Under the pieces are notes generated by a model. It did no database searches. It was given only the letters and a program-made list of their open reading frames with translations, and was not told where the DNA came from. Positions 1 through 7,984 of a stretch of DNA of 43,820 bases are shown piece by piece (position 1 is the stretch's first letter; every line of letters starts with the position of its first letter). A program made the position numbers and the translations under genes. Source of the DNA: Bryobacteraceae bacterium (lineage in GTDB: Bacteria; Acidobacteriota; Terriglobia; Bryobacterales; Bryobacteraceae); assembly GCA_014860455.1 (NCBI GenBank), contig JACZJQ010000080.1, positions 1 through 43,820 on the forward strand. The letters run 5' to 3'.

Positions 1-423
1 GGTGGGGGCGCGGGGGTGGAATGGTATTTCGGCTACAAGTACGCGCACATGGACCTGAACTGCGAGGACTGGCGTTCGCGGGACCGCATGTGGGACCAGA
101 CGCGGCATGCGCTGGAGTTTTTCCGCAGCCATCTGCCGTTCTGGGAGATGACTCCGCATAGCGTCAAGGTCGAGCCCGGCACGGCGCGCGTACTGGCCAA
201 GGCGGGCGAGGTGTACGCGGTTCAGTTGCCCAAGGGCGGATCGGCACGGCTCGAACTTGCGCCGGGCAGCTACACGGTTGAGTGGTACGATCCGCGCGCC
301 GGCGGGGCGCTGAGAACGGGCAGCGTCGCCATGGTGACAGGCGGCGGCATGGCGAGCCTTGGCGCGCCGCCGGCGGACGCGGGCAAAGACTGGGTAGTGC
401 TTGTGAAGCGCCGGGCCAACTAA
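1..423 (+). CDS. C-terminal part of a glycoside-hydrolase-like protein (5' partial)
   Basis: The reading frame is open from the first base, so the gene begins outside the window and only about 140 C-terminal residues are seen. The front part (WYFGYKYAHMDLNCEDW, then a DQTRHALEFF segment) resembles the end of the catalytic barrel of apiosidase-like/DUF4038-type hydrolases. The last 90 residues (VYAVQLPKGG, then TVEWYDPRAGG) resemble the small beta-sandwich annotated as putative collagen-binding domain that follows that barrel. The GTG at 16 is internal and should not be taken as the start. The stop (421-423) overlaps the stop of the convergent methyltransferase gene. Substrate cannot be judged from this fragment; the family call is from motif resemblance only. 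Confidence 0.7.
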   Translation, partial: GGGAGVEWYFGYKYAHMDLNCEDWRSRDRMWDQTRHALEFFRSHLPFWEMTPHSVKVEPGTARVLAKAGEVYAVQLPKGGSARLELAPGSYTVEWYDPRAGGALRTGSVAMVTGGGMASLGAPPADAGKDWVVLVKRRAN

Positions 424-1670
424 TCCCGCGCCAGTTCGACCACCGTCTCGATGTGGAAGGTCTGCGGGAACATGTCGATGAGGGTCGCCTTTTCGAGCCT
501 GTAGCCGCCTCGCATGAGCACGCCGACGTCGCGCGCGAGTGTGGATGGATCGCAACTGACGATGTGGATCCTCGGCGGCGCCAGCCGCAATAGATGGCCG
601 GTGACAAGTTTGCCCAGCCCGCTGCGCGGCGGGTCGGCCACGACGAAGTCTGGTGTGGATTTCAGACGCTCCAAATACTGCTCAGCCTGCGCCCGGTGGA
701 CCGCGATCGAGAGGCCCGCCTTGCCGGCGTTATGTTCCATGTCGCGCACCGCGGCGCCGTGGCTCTCAACCGATGCCACCTTTTCGAATCGCCTGGCAAG
801 CGGGATGGTGAACAGCCCGACGCCGGCGTAGAGATCCAGCGCCGAGGCGCCCGCGGCCTCGCCTAACGCCGCATTCACTAGATCGCCTGCGAGGTGACGG
901 TTCACCTGGAAGAAAGCGCCGTGGCTGACGCGGTAGGCGAAGCCGTTGACTTCGTACTCGAGTTCGCCCTTATCGGCGCCGGGCACGTGCTGTGCGAGCC
1001 ACTCGAAGAAGCCTTTGGCGAGAAAGCGGCCGCCTTCGGTTTCGAGGGCGTTGATGAGGACCTCCCGGCCGTTGGTGAACAGTTCGATTGAGCGGAGGAA
1101 GCGGGGCCAGTGGGGGTCGTGCAGCTTTTTGCGGATCACGCGCAGGGCGTCGTTGATGGCCGGTGCGGAGATGGGGCACTGCTCGATTTCCACCAGTTTG
1201 TGTGAGCCGGCGGAGAGATAGCCGATGCGGGCTCGGTCGATGCGGAACTGATTGCGGTTGCGGTAGTTCCAAGGGTCGGCGGAGATGGTTTCAATGGCGG
1301 CAGGTGGCTCAAAGCGGCCTACCCGGCGGAAGGTCTCTTCAAGGATCTCGACTTTGCGCGCCAGTTGATAGTCGTAGGAGGCGTGCTGGTAGTGGCAGCC
1401 GCCGCAACGCTCGAAGACGGGGCAGGCGGGCTCGATGCGGTCCGGCGAAGATTCGAGCCGCTCCTCGGCCTGGGCCTCCAGGATGGAGGCGCGCTTTCTG
1501 GGCTGGCCCAGCCGGACCTTCTCGCCCGGCAGGACGAAGGGCACGAATGCCACCTGCCCATCCAGGCGGACCAGGCCGGAGCCTCCATAGACCCACTTCT
1601 CCACGGTTGCTTCAGATGCCGCGCCGGACTTGGGCGGCGCTTCGGGATTGTTGTCAGGTGTGTCGATCAC
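420..1670 (-). CDS. TRAM-domain RNA (uracil-5-)-methyltransferase, RumA/RlmD-TrmA family
   Basis: This 416-residue protein is a SAM-dependent m5U methyltransferase of the RlmD/RumA type, which modifies uracil in rRNA or tRNA. Residues about 24-75 fit a TRAM RNA-binding domain. Cys83, Cys89, Cys92 and Cys165 (CPVFERCGGC and IEQCP) fit the 4Fe-4S ligands. DLYAGVGLFTIPLA (279-292) is the SAM-binding loop, DPPR (346-349) follows, and VSCDP contains the catalytic nucleophile Cys373. FPQTFHIETVVEL near the end carries the catalytic glutamate. The start is a GTG directly after an in-frame stop, so it cannot be much longer; the first 25 residues are low-complexity and a later start is possible. It diverges from trpS across only 37 bp. 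Which uridine is modified cannot be read from sequence. Confidence 0.93.
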   Translation of the reverse strand: MIDTPDNNPEAPPKSGAASEATVEKWVYGGSGLVRLDGQVAFVPFVLPGEKVRLGQPRKRASILEAQAEERLESSPDRIEPACPVFERCGGCHYQHASYDYQLARKVEILEETFRRVGRFEPPAAIETISADPWNYRNRNQFRIDRARIGYLSAGSHKLVEIEQCPISAPAINDALRVIRKKLHDPHWPRFLRSIELFTNGREVLINALETEGGRFLAKGFFEWLAQHVPGADKGELEYEVNGFAYRVSHGAFFQVNRHLAGDLVNAALGEAAGASALDLYAGVGLFTIPLARRFEKVASVESHGAAVRDMEHNAGKAGLSIAVHRAQAEQYLERLKSTPDFVVADPPRSGLGKLVTGHLLRLAPPRIHIVSCDPSTLARDVGVLMRGGYRLEKATLIDMFPQTFHIETVVELARD

Positions 1671-1707
1671 TTAGGATGAAGATTACCCTTCCACTAACAG
1701 TTTTCGC

Positions 1708-2694
1708 ATGAAACCACGTGTCTTGTCGGGCATCCAGCCCACCGGCTCTCTACACATCGGCAATTATCTGGGCGCATTGAAGCACTGGGTCCAGATGCAG
1801 CCCGACTACGAGAGCATCTTTCTCATTGTCGATCTGCACGCCATCACGCTCTATCAGGAGCCGGCTGAACTGCTGAAGAAGATCGAACAGACGGCGGCGA
1901 TTTTCCTCGCAGCGGGCATCGACCCGAAGCAGTCGCCGGTGGTAGTTCAGTCGCTCGTACCCGGTCATGCCGAACTCACTTGGCTGCTCACCTGCACCAC
2001 GCCGGTGGGCTGGCTGGAACGCATGACGCAGTATAAGGACAAGTCGTCCAAACAGGAATCCATCGGCGACGGACTGCTGCAGTACCCGGTGCTGATGGCC
2101 GCCGACATTCTGATCTATCAGGCCAACGTGGTGCCGGTGGGCGACGACCAGTCGCAGCACCTCGAACTGACGCGCGACATCGCCCAACGCTTCAACGCCC
2201 TCTATGGCGACACGTTCGTCATGCCGGCCACGAAGCTGCCCACCGTGGGTGCGCGCATCATGGGCCTGGACGACCCGGCGAAGAAGATGTCGAAGTCGAC
2301 TGAAGGGCCGGGCCACGCCATCTCGCTTCTCGATCCGCCATCGGTGATCCGCAAGAAGATCATGCGGGCGACGACGGATTCGCTGCCTGGCGTCGATTAC
2401 GACGACATGGGCGCGGGTGTCGCCAACCTGCTCACCATCCACCAGGCGTTTTCCGGCTGGACCGACGATCAGATGAAAGCGCACTTCGCCGGCATGCGCT
2501 ACGGCGACCTGAAGAAGCAGGTGGCCGAGGCGGTGGTCGCAGGCCTCGAACCCTTGCAGGCCCGCTACGCCGAGATCACGGCCGATCCTGCGTATCTCAG
2601 AAGCGTGCTGCGCGAAAGCGCCCAGCGCGTCATGCCCATCGCCGAAGCCACCGTTCGTTTGGTCAAGCAACGCATGGGCGTCTACGTCGGGTAA
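1708..2694 (+). CDS. trpS: Tryptophanyl-tRNA synthetase
   Basis: This class Ic aminoacyl-tRNA synthetase charges tRNA-Trp in the cytoplasm. The 328-residue length is normal for bacterial TrpS. PTGSLHIGNYLGAL (11-24) holds the HIGH-type motif, and AKKMSKST (191-198) holds the KMSKS loop. VGDDQSQHLELTRDIA (144-159) is the conserved tryptophan/adenylate-site segment. The ATG at 1708 opens the conserved N-terminus with little spare sequence, so the start is secure. The MFS gene begins 6 bp after its stop, so the two are probably co-transcribed, although no functional link is known. Confidence 0.97.
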   Translation: MKPRVLSGIQPTGSLHIGNYLGALKHWVQMQPDYESIFLIVDLHAITLYQEPAELLKKIEQTAAIFLAAGIDPKQSPVVVQSLVPGHAELTWLLTCTTPVGWLERMTQYKDKSSKQESIGDGLLQYPVLMAADILIYQANVVPVGDDQSQHLELTRDIAQRFNALYGDTFVMPATKLPTVGARIMGLDDPAKKMSKSTEGPGHAISLLDPPSVIRKKIMRATTDSLPGVDYDDMGAGVANLLTIHQAFSGWTDDQMKAHFAGMRYGDLKKQVAEAVVAGLEPLQARYAEITADPAYLRSVLRESAQRVMPIAEATVRLVKQRMGVYVG

Positions 2695-2700
2695 CCGGAC

Positions 2701-4020
2701 ATGGCCTCGGGCGGGCAATCGACCTATTCGCTGTCCGCATACGGCCGCCTGTTGCGCGACAACCGCGACTTCCGGCTTCTCTGGTTCGCGCAGATCGTCT
2801 CGGAACTAGGCGACTGGTTTTACGCCGTCGCCATCTACTCGCTGCTGCTCGAACTCACCGGACAGGCACGCAGCGTCGGGCTGGCGGTGGTGCTGCAGTT
2901 GTTGCCGCAGGTCTTCATGGCTCCGATGGCCGGCGTCATCAACGACCGTCTGCGCCGCCGCAGCGTCATGATCTTCGCCGACATCGCCCGCGTCTTCATC
3001 GTCCTGGCCATGCTGCTGGTCAGTTCGCCCTCGATGGTCTGGTTAATCTGGATCCTCCTGTTCACCGAAACCACCATGTGGGCGCTGTTCGAACCGGGCC
3101 GGACTGCGCTCATCCCCAGTGTCACCGGAGGCAAGGATCAGATCGTGCTGGCCAACGCGCTGTCGTCGATGACCTGGTCAATCAACCTCGCCATCGGATC
3201 GGGCATCGGCGGGCTGATTGCCTGGAAGTTCGGCCGCGAGGCGGTCTTCGTGATCAACGCCGCGAGCTTCGTCCTTTCGGCGGCGCTGCTCTGGGCGATG
3301 AAGGTGGATGAGACGCATACCCGGCACCTGCCGCCGGTCCGGCTGCGGGATTTCTTCGACTTCAAACCGACCGTCGAGGGGTTCAAGTACGTCAGGCAGG
3401 AGCCGCGCATGTGGTCGACGCTGCTGGTGAAGGCGGGCATGGGGCTGCTGGGGGCGCACTGGGTGATCCTGCCGGTCTTCGGCGAGCGGCTGTTCGTTTG
3501 GCGAGAATCGGGGACGCTGTCGATGAGCCTGCTGTTCGGCGCACGCGGTGTTGGTGCGCTGATCGGATCGCTGCTCAGCGGTCACCTGGCCAGGAACCAG
3601 CCCGACCGCATGAGAAGAGGCATCTTCTGGGGGTTCCTCATCGTTGCCGCCGGCTACATGGCGCTCGGCGGAGCGGATTCGCTCTGGACGGCCTGCCTGT
3701 TCGTAATTCTGGGCCATACGGGAACATCGCTGTGCTGGGTCTATTCGACGACGATGCTGCACGGGATGACTGAGGACCGGTATCGCGGACGAGTGTTCTC
3801 GGCCGACTACGCCGGATTGTTCCTCATCATGAGCGTGGTCAGTTTTGCCGCCGCAGTCATGGTTGACGCGGGCGTCAGCGTCAGAGTGGTAGCGTTCGGG
3901 ACCGGGGTGATCGGGATCCTGCCGGCGATGCTATGGTACGCGGCGCGCGGGCGCTACTTTGGGGATGGATCCCGTCAGGTATCCAAACCCGCCTCGGCCC
4001 AGCGGACAGATTCGAGATAG
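2701..4020 (+). CDS. MFS transporter, DHA3/EntS-like exporter
   Basis: This 439-residue protein has about 12 hydrophobic segments and no signal peptide, typical of the major facilitator superfamily. The N-terminus (LLRDNRDFRLLWFAQIVSELGDWF) and the short basic loop NDRLRRRSVM between helices 2 and 3 fit the MFS_3/DHA3 group that includes the enterobactin exporter EntS and macrolide exporters. The substrate cannot be predicted. The gene starts 6 bp after trpS. Its last 46 bp overlap the 3' end of the convergent EAL-HDOD gene, so both C-termini are encoded by the same DNA. No separate terminator is visible between the two. Confidence 0.9.
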   Translation: MASGGQSTYSLSAYGRLLRDNRDFRLLWFAQIVSELGDWFYAVAIYSLLLELTGQARSVGLAVVLQLLPQVFMAPMAGVINDRLRRRSVMIFADIARVFIVLAMLLVSSPSMVWLIWILLFTETTMWALFEPGRTALIPSVTGGKDQIVLANALSSMTWSINLAIGSGIGGLIAWKFGREAVFVINAASFVLSAALLWAMKVDETHTRHLPPVRLRDFFDFKPTVEGFKYVRQEPRMWSTLLVKAGMGLLGAHWVILPVFGERLFVWRESGTLSMSLLFGARGVGALIGSLLSGHLARNQPDRMRRGIFWGFLIVAAGYMALGGADSLWTACLFVILGHTGTSLCWVYSTTMLHGMTEDRYRGRVFSADYAGLFLIMSVVSFAAAVMVDAGVSVRVVAFGTGVIGILPAMLWYAARGRYFGDGSRQVSKPASAQRTDSR

Positions 4021-5189
4021 AGGTCGCCGATCTGCGAGGGCCTCAGTGTGGGACTGGCGGCGCAGGCCTCGACGGTATCGGTGTCGCCTTGCTGCCAGGC
4101 GACGGCGACATTCAGGCACTTCCTGGCGATTCCAACGTGGGCGCAGGCGTTCGGGAGGAACAGTGCCCGCGCTTCGTCGGGCAGGGCCATATCGTCGCAG
4201 ATTTCGTCCATGGGCTTGCCCAGCAGGGCTTCGAGCATGGAGAACAGCCCGCCGAGAAACGCCAACGGGCGCTCTTGGATGGCGCCGGCCGAGGCGGCGA
4301 GAAGGTCGCTCATGCGTGCGCGGATGAGCGCCTTCTCGAGCAAGGATCTCTTTCCTTGGCCGGCCAGGCCTGCGACGGCGAACATGCTGACGAAGCGGCG
4401 CGTCTGGTCCAACCCCAGCCACAGGAGCGCTTCCCTGACTGTTGCAGCGGGCGTCCGGCGGGCCGAGGCCGCCGAGTTGACCCATTTCAGCAGTTTGTAC
4501 GAGAGGTCGAGGTCTCTGCTTATGGAGACCTCCACCAGTCTGAGATCCGGGTCGGTCCGCGCGAGTTCGCTGAGTAGCTTCAAGCGACCTATCTGAGCGG
4601 CGGGCAGGCGCCTCCCCGACATCAGCTTCGGCCGCTCCAGGAAGTAGCCCTGAAAGTAGTCGTAGCCCATCAGTTGAGCGTCTTTGAACTCCTCCTCCGT
4701 CTCGATTTTCTCGGCTAGGCACTTCCATTTCCGCTGACTGGGAACGGCGCGCTTGGTCTCGCGCGGCGCACCCATCCAGTCCACTTTCACCCAGTCGCAG
4801 TATTCGAGCAGCGGCTCGTGCTCCTGTGCCCCAATGTAATCGTCCAGAACCAGTCTGTAGCCACGGTCCTTCAACTCCCGGCAACGGGCCAGGACCTCGC
4901 TGGTGGGTTTGGTCAACTCAAGCAACTCCAGGTACACGTGGTCGGTTGGAATGAGTAGGATGCGATCCGAGAGCAGCAGATCCTGGGTGACGTTCCAGAG
5001 CGCCGGCTTGCCGCGGGCCAGTACTTTCCACCCCACGGTGAAGAACCCGTTCGACAGCACCTCTTCGCTGGCTGCCGAATCAGATTGCGTGGCGGTGAGG
5101 GCGTTGGGATCCCCCCGATATAGGAGTTCGTACGCCGCAACTTCCAACTTCCGGTCGTAGACTGCCTGTCGGGCCACGTAGCCTTCCAT
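3975..5189 (-). CDS. EAL-HDOD signalling protein
   Basis: This 404-residue cytoplasmic protein has an N-terminal EAL-like domain (about 1-190) and a C-terminal HDOD domain (about 200-395), the YuxH architecture. In the EAL part YELLYRG (20-26) replaces the catalytic E-x-L signature region, while VKVDWMG (134-140), AEKIET (159-164) and QGYFLERP (180-187) are recognisable. In this architecture the EAL part usually lacks full phosphodiesterase activity and acts as a binding or scaffold module; that is family knowledge, not shown here. The HDOD part (LSELARTDPDLRLVEVSISR onward) resembles regulatory HD-like domains. It is the last gene of a leftward group with the kinase and YkgJ genes, 32 bp after the kinase stop. 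Confidence 0.9.
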   Translation of the reverse strand: MEGYVARQAVYDRKLEVAAYELLYRGDPNALTATQSDSAASEEVLSNGFFTVGWKVLARGKPALWNVTQDLLLSDRILLIPTDHVYLELLELTKPTSEVLARCRELKDRGYRLVLDDYIGAQEHEPLLEYCDWVKVDWMGAPRETKRAVPSQRKWKCLAEKIETEEEFKDAQLMGYDYFQGYFLERPKLMSGRRLPAAQIGRLKLLSELARTDPDLRLVEVSISRDLDLSYKLLKWVNSAASARRTPAATVREALLWLGLDQTRRFVSMFAVAGLAGQGKRSLLEKALIRARMSDLLAASAGAIQERPLAFLGGLFSMLEALLGKPMDEICDDMALPDEARALFLPNACAHVGIARKCLNVAVAWQQGDTDTVEACAASPTLRPSQIGDLYLESVRWAEAGLDT

Positions 5190-5221
5190 GTAAGTTCTTA
5201 TCGCCAGGTGGCGGGTAGATC

Positions 5222-5671
5222 TTAGGAAAGCGCAGAGGGACGGATTACCGTAATCCTTTCAAATCCTTCATCCAGGCTTGGCGGCGTCAGCAGGCGAGCC
5301 ATCCGTTGCATGGCCGTCGCCGGCACAACCCTTCCTCGCCCCGCGTTGCGGGCCATGCACACTTCCAGAGGAGTATCGAAGAAGACAGCCTCGACGGGGC
5401 AGCCGCGTGCTTGGGCCAGCCGGATCCAGCTCCGCCGCTCGCGGCGGGTGAGGGCGGTGGCATCGATCCAGGTCTCGGGGCAGCCAGCCGAGAGTCGGGC
5501 CCGCACCAACGACCTCAACAGGCTGAATACAAGCCCGTTGTGCTCCTGATTGGCCTCGTCGCCGGTGATCAGGGCTCGTATGGAATCTGACGACAGCGAC
5601 GGCTTGCCCTGCCGCGCCAGCCAGGTTGTCTTGCCGGAGGCGGGCAAGCCGACGAGAACATAGATCCGCAT
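5222..5671 (-). CDS. Small P-loop kinase-like ATPase (AAA_33 type)
   Basis: The 149-residue protein starts with a beta strand and a Walker A loop, GLPASGKTT (8-16). The later SSDSIRALITGDEANQEHN segment and the FFDTPLEVCMARN segment (nucleotide-kinase lid region) fit the polynucleotide-kinase/zeta-like P-loop kinases called AAA_33. Such proteins phosphorylate small molecules or nucleic-acid ends; the substrate here is unknown. It lies between YkgJ (44 bp upstream) and the EAL-HDOD gene (32 bp downstream), all leftward, which suggests one transcript. No antitoxin-like partner is present, so a toxin role is not supported. Confidence 0.82.
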   Translation of the reverse strand: MRIYVLVGLPASGKTTWLARQGKPSLSSDSIRALITGDEANQEHNGLVFSLLRSLVRARLSAGCPETWIDATALTRRERRSWIRLAQARGCPVEAVFFDTPLEVCMARNAGRGRVVPATAMQRMARLLTPPSLDEGFERITVIRPSALS

Positions 5672-5715
5672 AGGATTCGCGCCCGCCGCTGATGTGCGGA
5701 CTCTTCAGGATATCC

Positions 5716-6237
5716 CTACCCTGGGCTCGCCTTGGGGCGAAAGCCCGTGAGGTGCTTGAACTCCTCCAGCGCCTCGAAGACCACCGGGCAGATGGCCGCC
5801 TGGCGGCAGACTGACGGCAACCGGTTGCCCAGCAGGTCCGCATGAAGTGCGATCGCGGGAAACTGCCTGCATGCCTCGGGCCTGGCCTCGTACACCATAC
5901 AGACCCCGCCATCGAGAAAGACGCAGGCATCGTCCTGCTGCTTGAGCAGCGTCTCCGAGGAATCATCGCCGCGCTCCGTGTACAACTGCCTCACCTTGGC
6001 GGCTTCCATCGCCAGGCAGGCGGCGATTTCGGCGATCTCATCCGCGCTCACCGGCACGCGCGTTTGGCGGCAGCAGTTGGCGCACTGAGTGCAGTCGAAC
6101 TGCTTGAGAAGCGCGGATACGCGCTCGCGCAACGGATGGTCTGAGATGTGGCGGTCGTGGACGTGGCGGCGAAACTCGAGATTCTCGGCGTCGTGCATCC
6201 GAGCCAGGCGCCGGATCTGGATCAGATCCGTGAGCAT
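5716..6237 (-). CDS. YkgJ-family cysteine-cluster protein
   Basis: This 173-residue protein belongs to the YkgJ/CxxCxxCC family, thought to bind a metal or Fe-S centre; its role is unknown. The signature Cys49, Cys52, Cys55 and Cys56 (CTQCANCC) is followed by CVFLDGGVCMVYEARPEACR, the second conserved cysteine block with the Y-x-x-R-P-x-x-C pattern. I chose the ATG at 6237 over an ATG 12 codons upstream because the alternative adds a non-conserved stretch and the chosen ATG is preceded by a weak GGTGGG. It leads the leftward group YkgJ-kinase-EAL-HDOD. Confidence 0.85.
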   Translation of the reverse strand: MLTDLIQIRRLARMHDAENLEFRRHVHDRHISDHPLRERVSALLKQFDCTQCANCCRQTRVPVSADEIAEIAACLAMEAAKVRQLYTERGDDSSETLLKQQDDACVFLDGGVCMVYEARPEACRQFPAIALHADLLGNRLPSVCRQAAICPVVFEALEEFKHLTGFRPKASPG

Positions 6238-6416
6238 GGACCCACCATACGCCCAATGGCGGGCAAAATCCAAGCGAACTTCCCCTCTCCCTCACACAGC
6301 GCGCCCGGCACCCGGCTCAGTCGGGAATCACCACCGAGACCCGCTCCCTGTGGTCGCAGCCTCCGCCCGCTGGCACGGTTATGGTTCACTCTCGCATGCC
6401 GCAAGCCCAGGTGCAC

Positions 6417-7355
6417 TCAGATGTGGAATTCGAGGATGTCCTCGTCCTGGACCGGGTGGTTGCGGTCCACCATCATGAAGTCACGGCCGCCTTTGCGGAA
6501 GCGGCGGGCGAACTTCAGATGCTCGGCGAAGTCGCGGTGGACGTGACGTGCGGCATCAAGCACCGTCTCGCCAAGCTTCAGCACGTACGGGGCATTCAGC
6601 TCCGGCTCCTTGCCCGGCGACTTGGTGTAGACGCGCACCAGTGCCAGCAGATCGAACAGCGCCCGGCGCAGCGCATCCAGACCTTCGCCGGTTTCGGCCG
6701 ACACAGCCATCACCTGGTACCGCTCGCCGTAAAGTTCTCGCAGGGCGTCGATGCTCTCGATCTCGCCCTGCAAATCGCATTTGTTCGCGATCATCAACTC
6801 CGGCCGCGCCACTCGCCATTGATCGAGTTTGGATTCGATGTAGTCGATCTCGTCGAGCGAATGGGGATCGTTGGCGTCGATCACCATCAGGGATTGCCCG
6901 GCGTTGCGGAAGACCTGCGGCAGCCAGGCTTCGGTGAATTCGTCGGCTACGGGCGGCAGGTCGATCAGCTGGATCTGGACGTTCTCAAACGCCATCATTC
7001 CGGGCATCGGCACCCGCGTCGTGAACGGGTATTCGGCGACCTCGGGGTGGGCATGGGTCAATGCCGCCAGCAATCGCGACTTGCCCGAGTTGGGTGGGCC
7101 GGCCAGCGCCACCTGCCCGGCGCCTTCCCTGGCGATGTAGTAGAAGGGCACGGAATGAGTGGCGCCCTTCTTCTGCGACTCCTTGCGAGCCTGCGACAGT
7201 TTCCGTTTCAGTTCCGCCTGCAGCTTCTCGGTGCCTTTGTGCTTGGGCAGCGTGGCCCACATTCGCTCCAGCGCGGTGATCTTCTCGCTTTGAGTTTCGG
7301 CGTCGCGGAACTCCTGCTCCGCCGCCAGGTAGTCCGGTCCAAGATTGGCGGGCAT
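6417..7355 (-). CDS. DRG-type GTPase with C-terminal TGS domain
   Basis: This 312-residue GTPase resembles the DRG/Obg-like group. A basic helical N-terminus (KHKGTEKLQAELKRKLSQ) precedes the G domain: GPPNSGKS is the P-loop, DLPP stands where DxxG is usual, NKCD gives base recognition, and SAETGEG is the G5 region. The C-terminal 75 residues (VRVYTKSPGKEPELN, then VLKLGETVLDAARHVH) are a TGS domain. Relatives act on ribosomes or translation-linked RNA. An earlier GTG at 7421 would add 22 residues; the ATG at 7355 is preferred because relatives begin MPAN-like and a GCGGAAA lies upstream. It stands alone on its strand, 180 bp upstream of the YkgJ gene. Confidence 0.88.
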   Translation of the reverse strand: MPANLGPDYLAAEQEFRDAETQSEKITALERMWATLPKHKGTEKLQAELKRKLSQARKESQKKGATHSVPFYYIAREGAGQVALAGPPNSGKSRLLAALTHAHPEVAEYPFTTRVPMPGMMAFENVQIQLIDLPPVADEFTEAWLPQVFRNAGQSLMVIDANDPHSLDEIDYIESKLDQWRVARPELMIANKCDLQGEIESIDALRELYGERYQVMAVSAETGEGLDALRRALFDLLALVRVYTKSPGKEPELNAPYVLKLGETVLDAARHVHRDFAEHLKFARRFRKGGRDFMMVDRNHPVQDEDILEFHI

Positions 7356-7488
7356 GGCCGATGTTTCCGCTGACAGCATATCACCGCAAACTTCAGACCC
7401 AAATCTCAGCCCCCTGGACACAACGGACCCGAATTGGCTGATAGAATGGTGCGTTGCCGCCCAACGCTCGGCGGCCGTGGAGGTTTGA

Positions 7489-7896
7489 GTGAAGATCTTC
7501 GCCCTGCTGCTTCGCTATTGGTCTTACATCTACTCAGGACTGTTCGGGCTTTTCATGGCCGGCATCGCCGCCGTGCTTCTCATATCGGGAACGCCCAACT
7601 TCCGCTTCTCGCAGATCCCGTTCGCCCAGGGCAACGCCGTTCTCTATCTGCTGCTGGCCCTCGGGTTGACTGGCATCGCCGCAGCCCTGCTGGCACTGCT
7701 CAAAGGGATGCGCCCGCTGTTGCTGGTCTGGACGCTGGTCGTCTTCATCCTGCTGGTCTACGGATATTTCATCAGCCCGAAGCACTACTTCGCGCTAGGC
7801 GCGGCCGAGGCCCGCGGCGCAGCCCTGGTTGCCTTCGGCGGACTCGGCGCCTTCTTCGGCGCGCTGATGCACTACCGCAAGGACACGCGCTCCTAA
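7489..7896 (+). CDS. Small integral membrane protein, function unknown
   Basis: The 135-residue product has four predicted membrane spans (about 15-34, 48-69, 73-92 and 105-126) and no recognisable catalytic motif. A good ribosome-binding site (GGAGG, 7479-7483) lies 5 bases before the GTG at 7489, which fixes the start. The gene is divergent from the DRG GTPase and ends at a bidirectional terminator shared with the DUF1501 gene. I do not recognise the family; a cytoplasmic-membrane location is the only safe statement. Confidence 0.8.
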   Translation: MKIFALLLRYWSYIYSGLFGLFMAGIAAVLLISGTPNFRFSQIPFAQGNAVLYLLLALGLTGIAAALLALLKGMRPLLLVWTLVVFILLVYGYFISPKHYFALGAAEARGAALVAFGGLGAFFGALMHYRKDTRS

Positions 7897-7917
7897 AGGC
7901 TGACGCGGTATAGAGAT

Positions 7918-7965
7918 TCGCCCCGGCCGCCTCAGAACTGAGACGGAACGGGGCGATTTCATTTT
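7918..7965. terminator. Bidirectional intrinsic terminator
   Basis: A perfect 8-bp stem (TCGCCCCG at 7918-7925, CGGGGCGA at 7949-7956) encloses an inner stem CTCAG-AA-CTGAG. It is followed by TTTCATTTT on the plus strand, and the minus strand also has an A/T-rich exit. It lies between the convergent membrane-protein and DUF1501 genes and probably stops both. Confidence 0.85.
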
Positions 7966-7984
7966 GAGGCGCCGGGCCGGGTTC

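Noticed and set aside
7356-7421. Upstream extension of the DRG-type GTPase from GTG 7421
   Set aside because: The added 22 residues are not like relatives, which start at the MPAN position, and the GTG has no ribosome-binding site.
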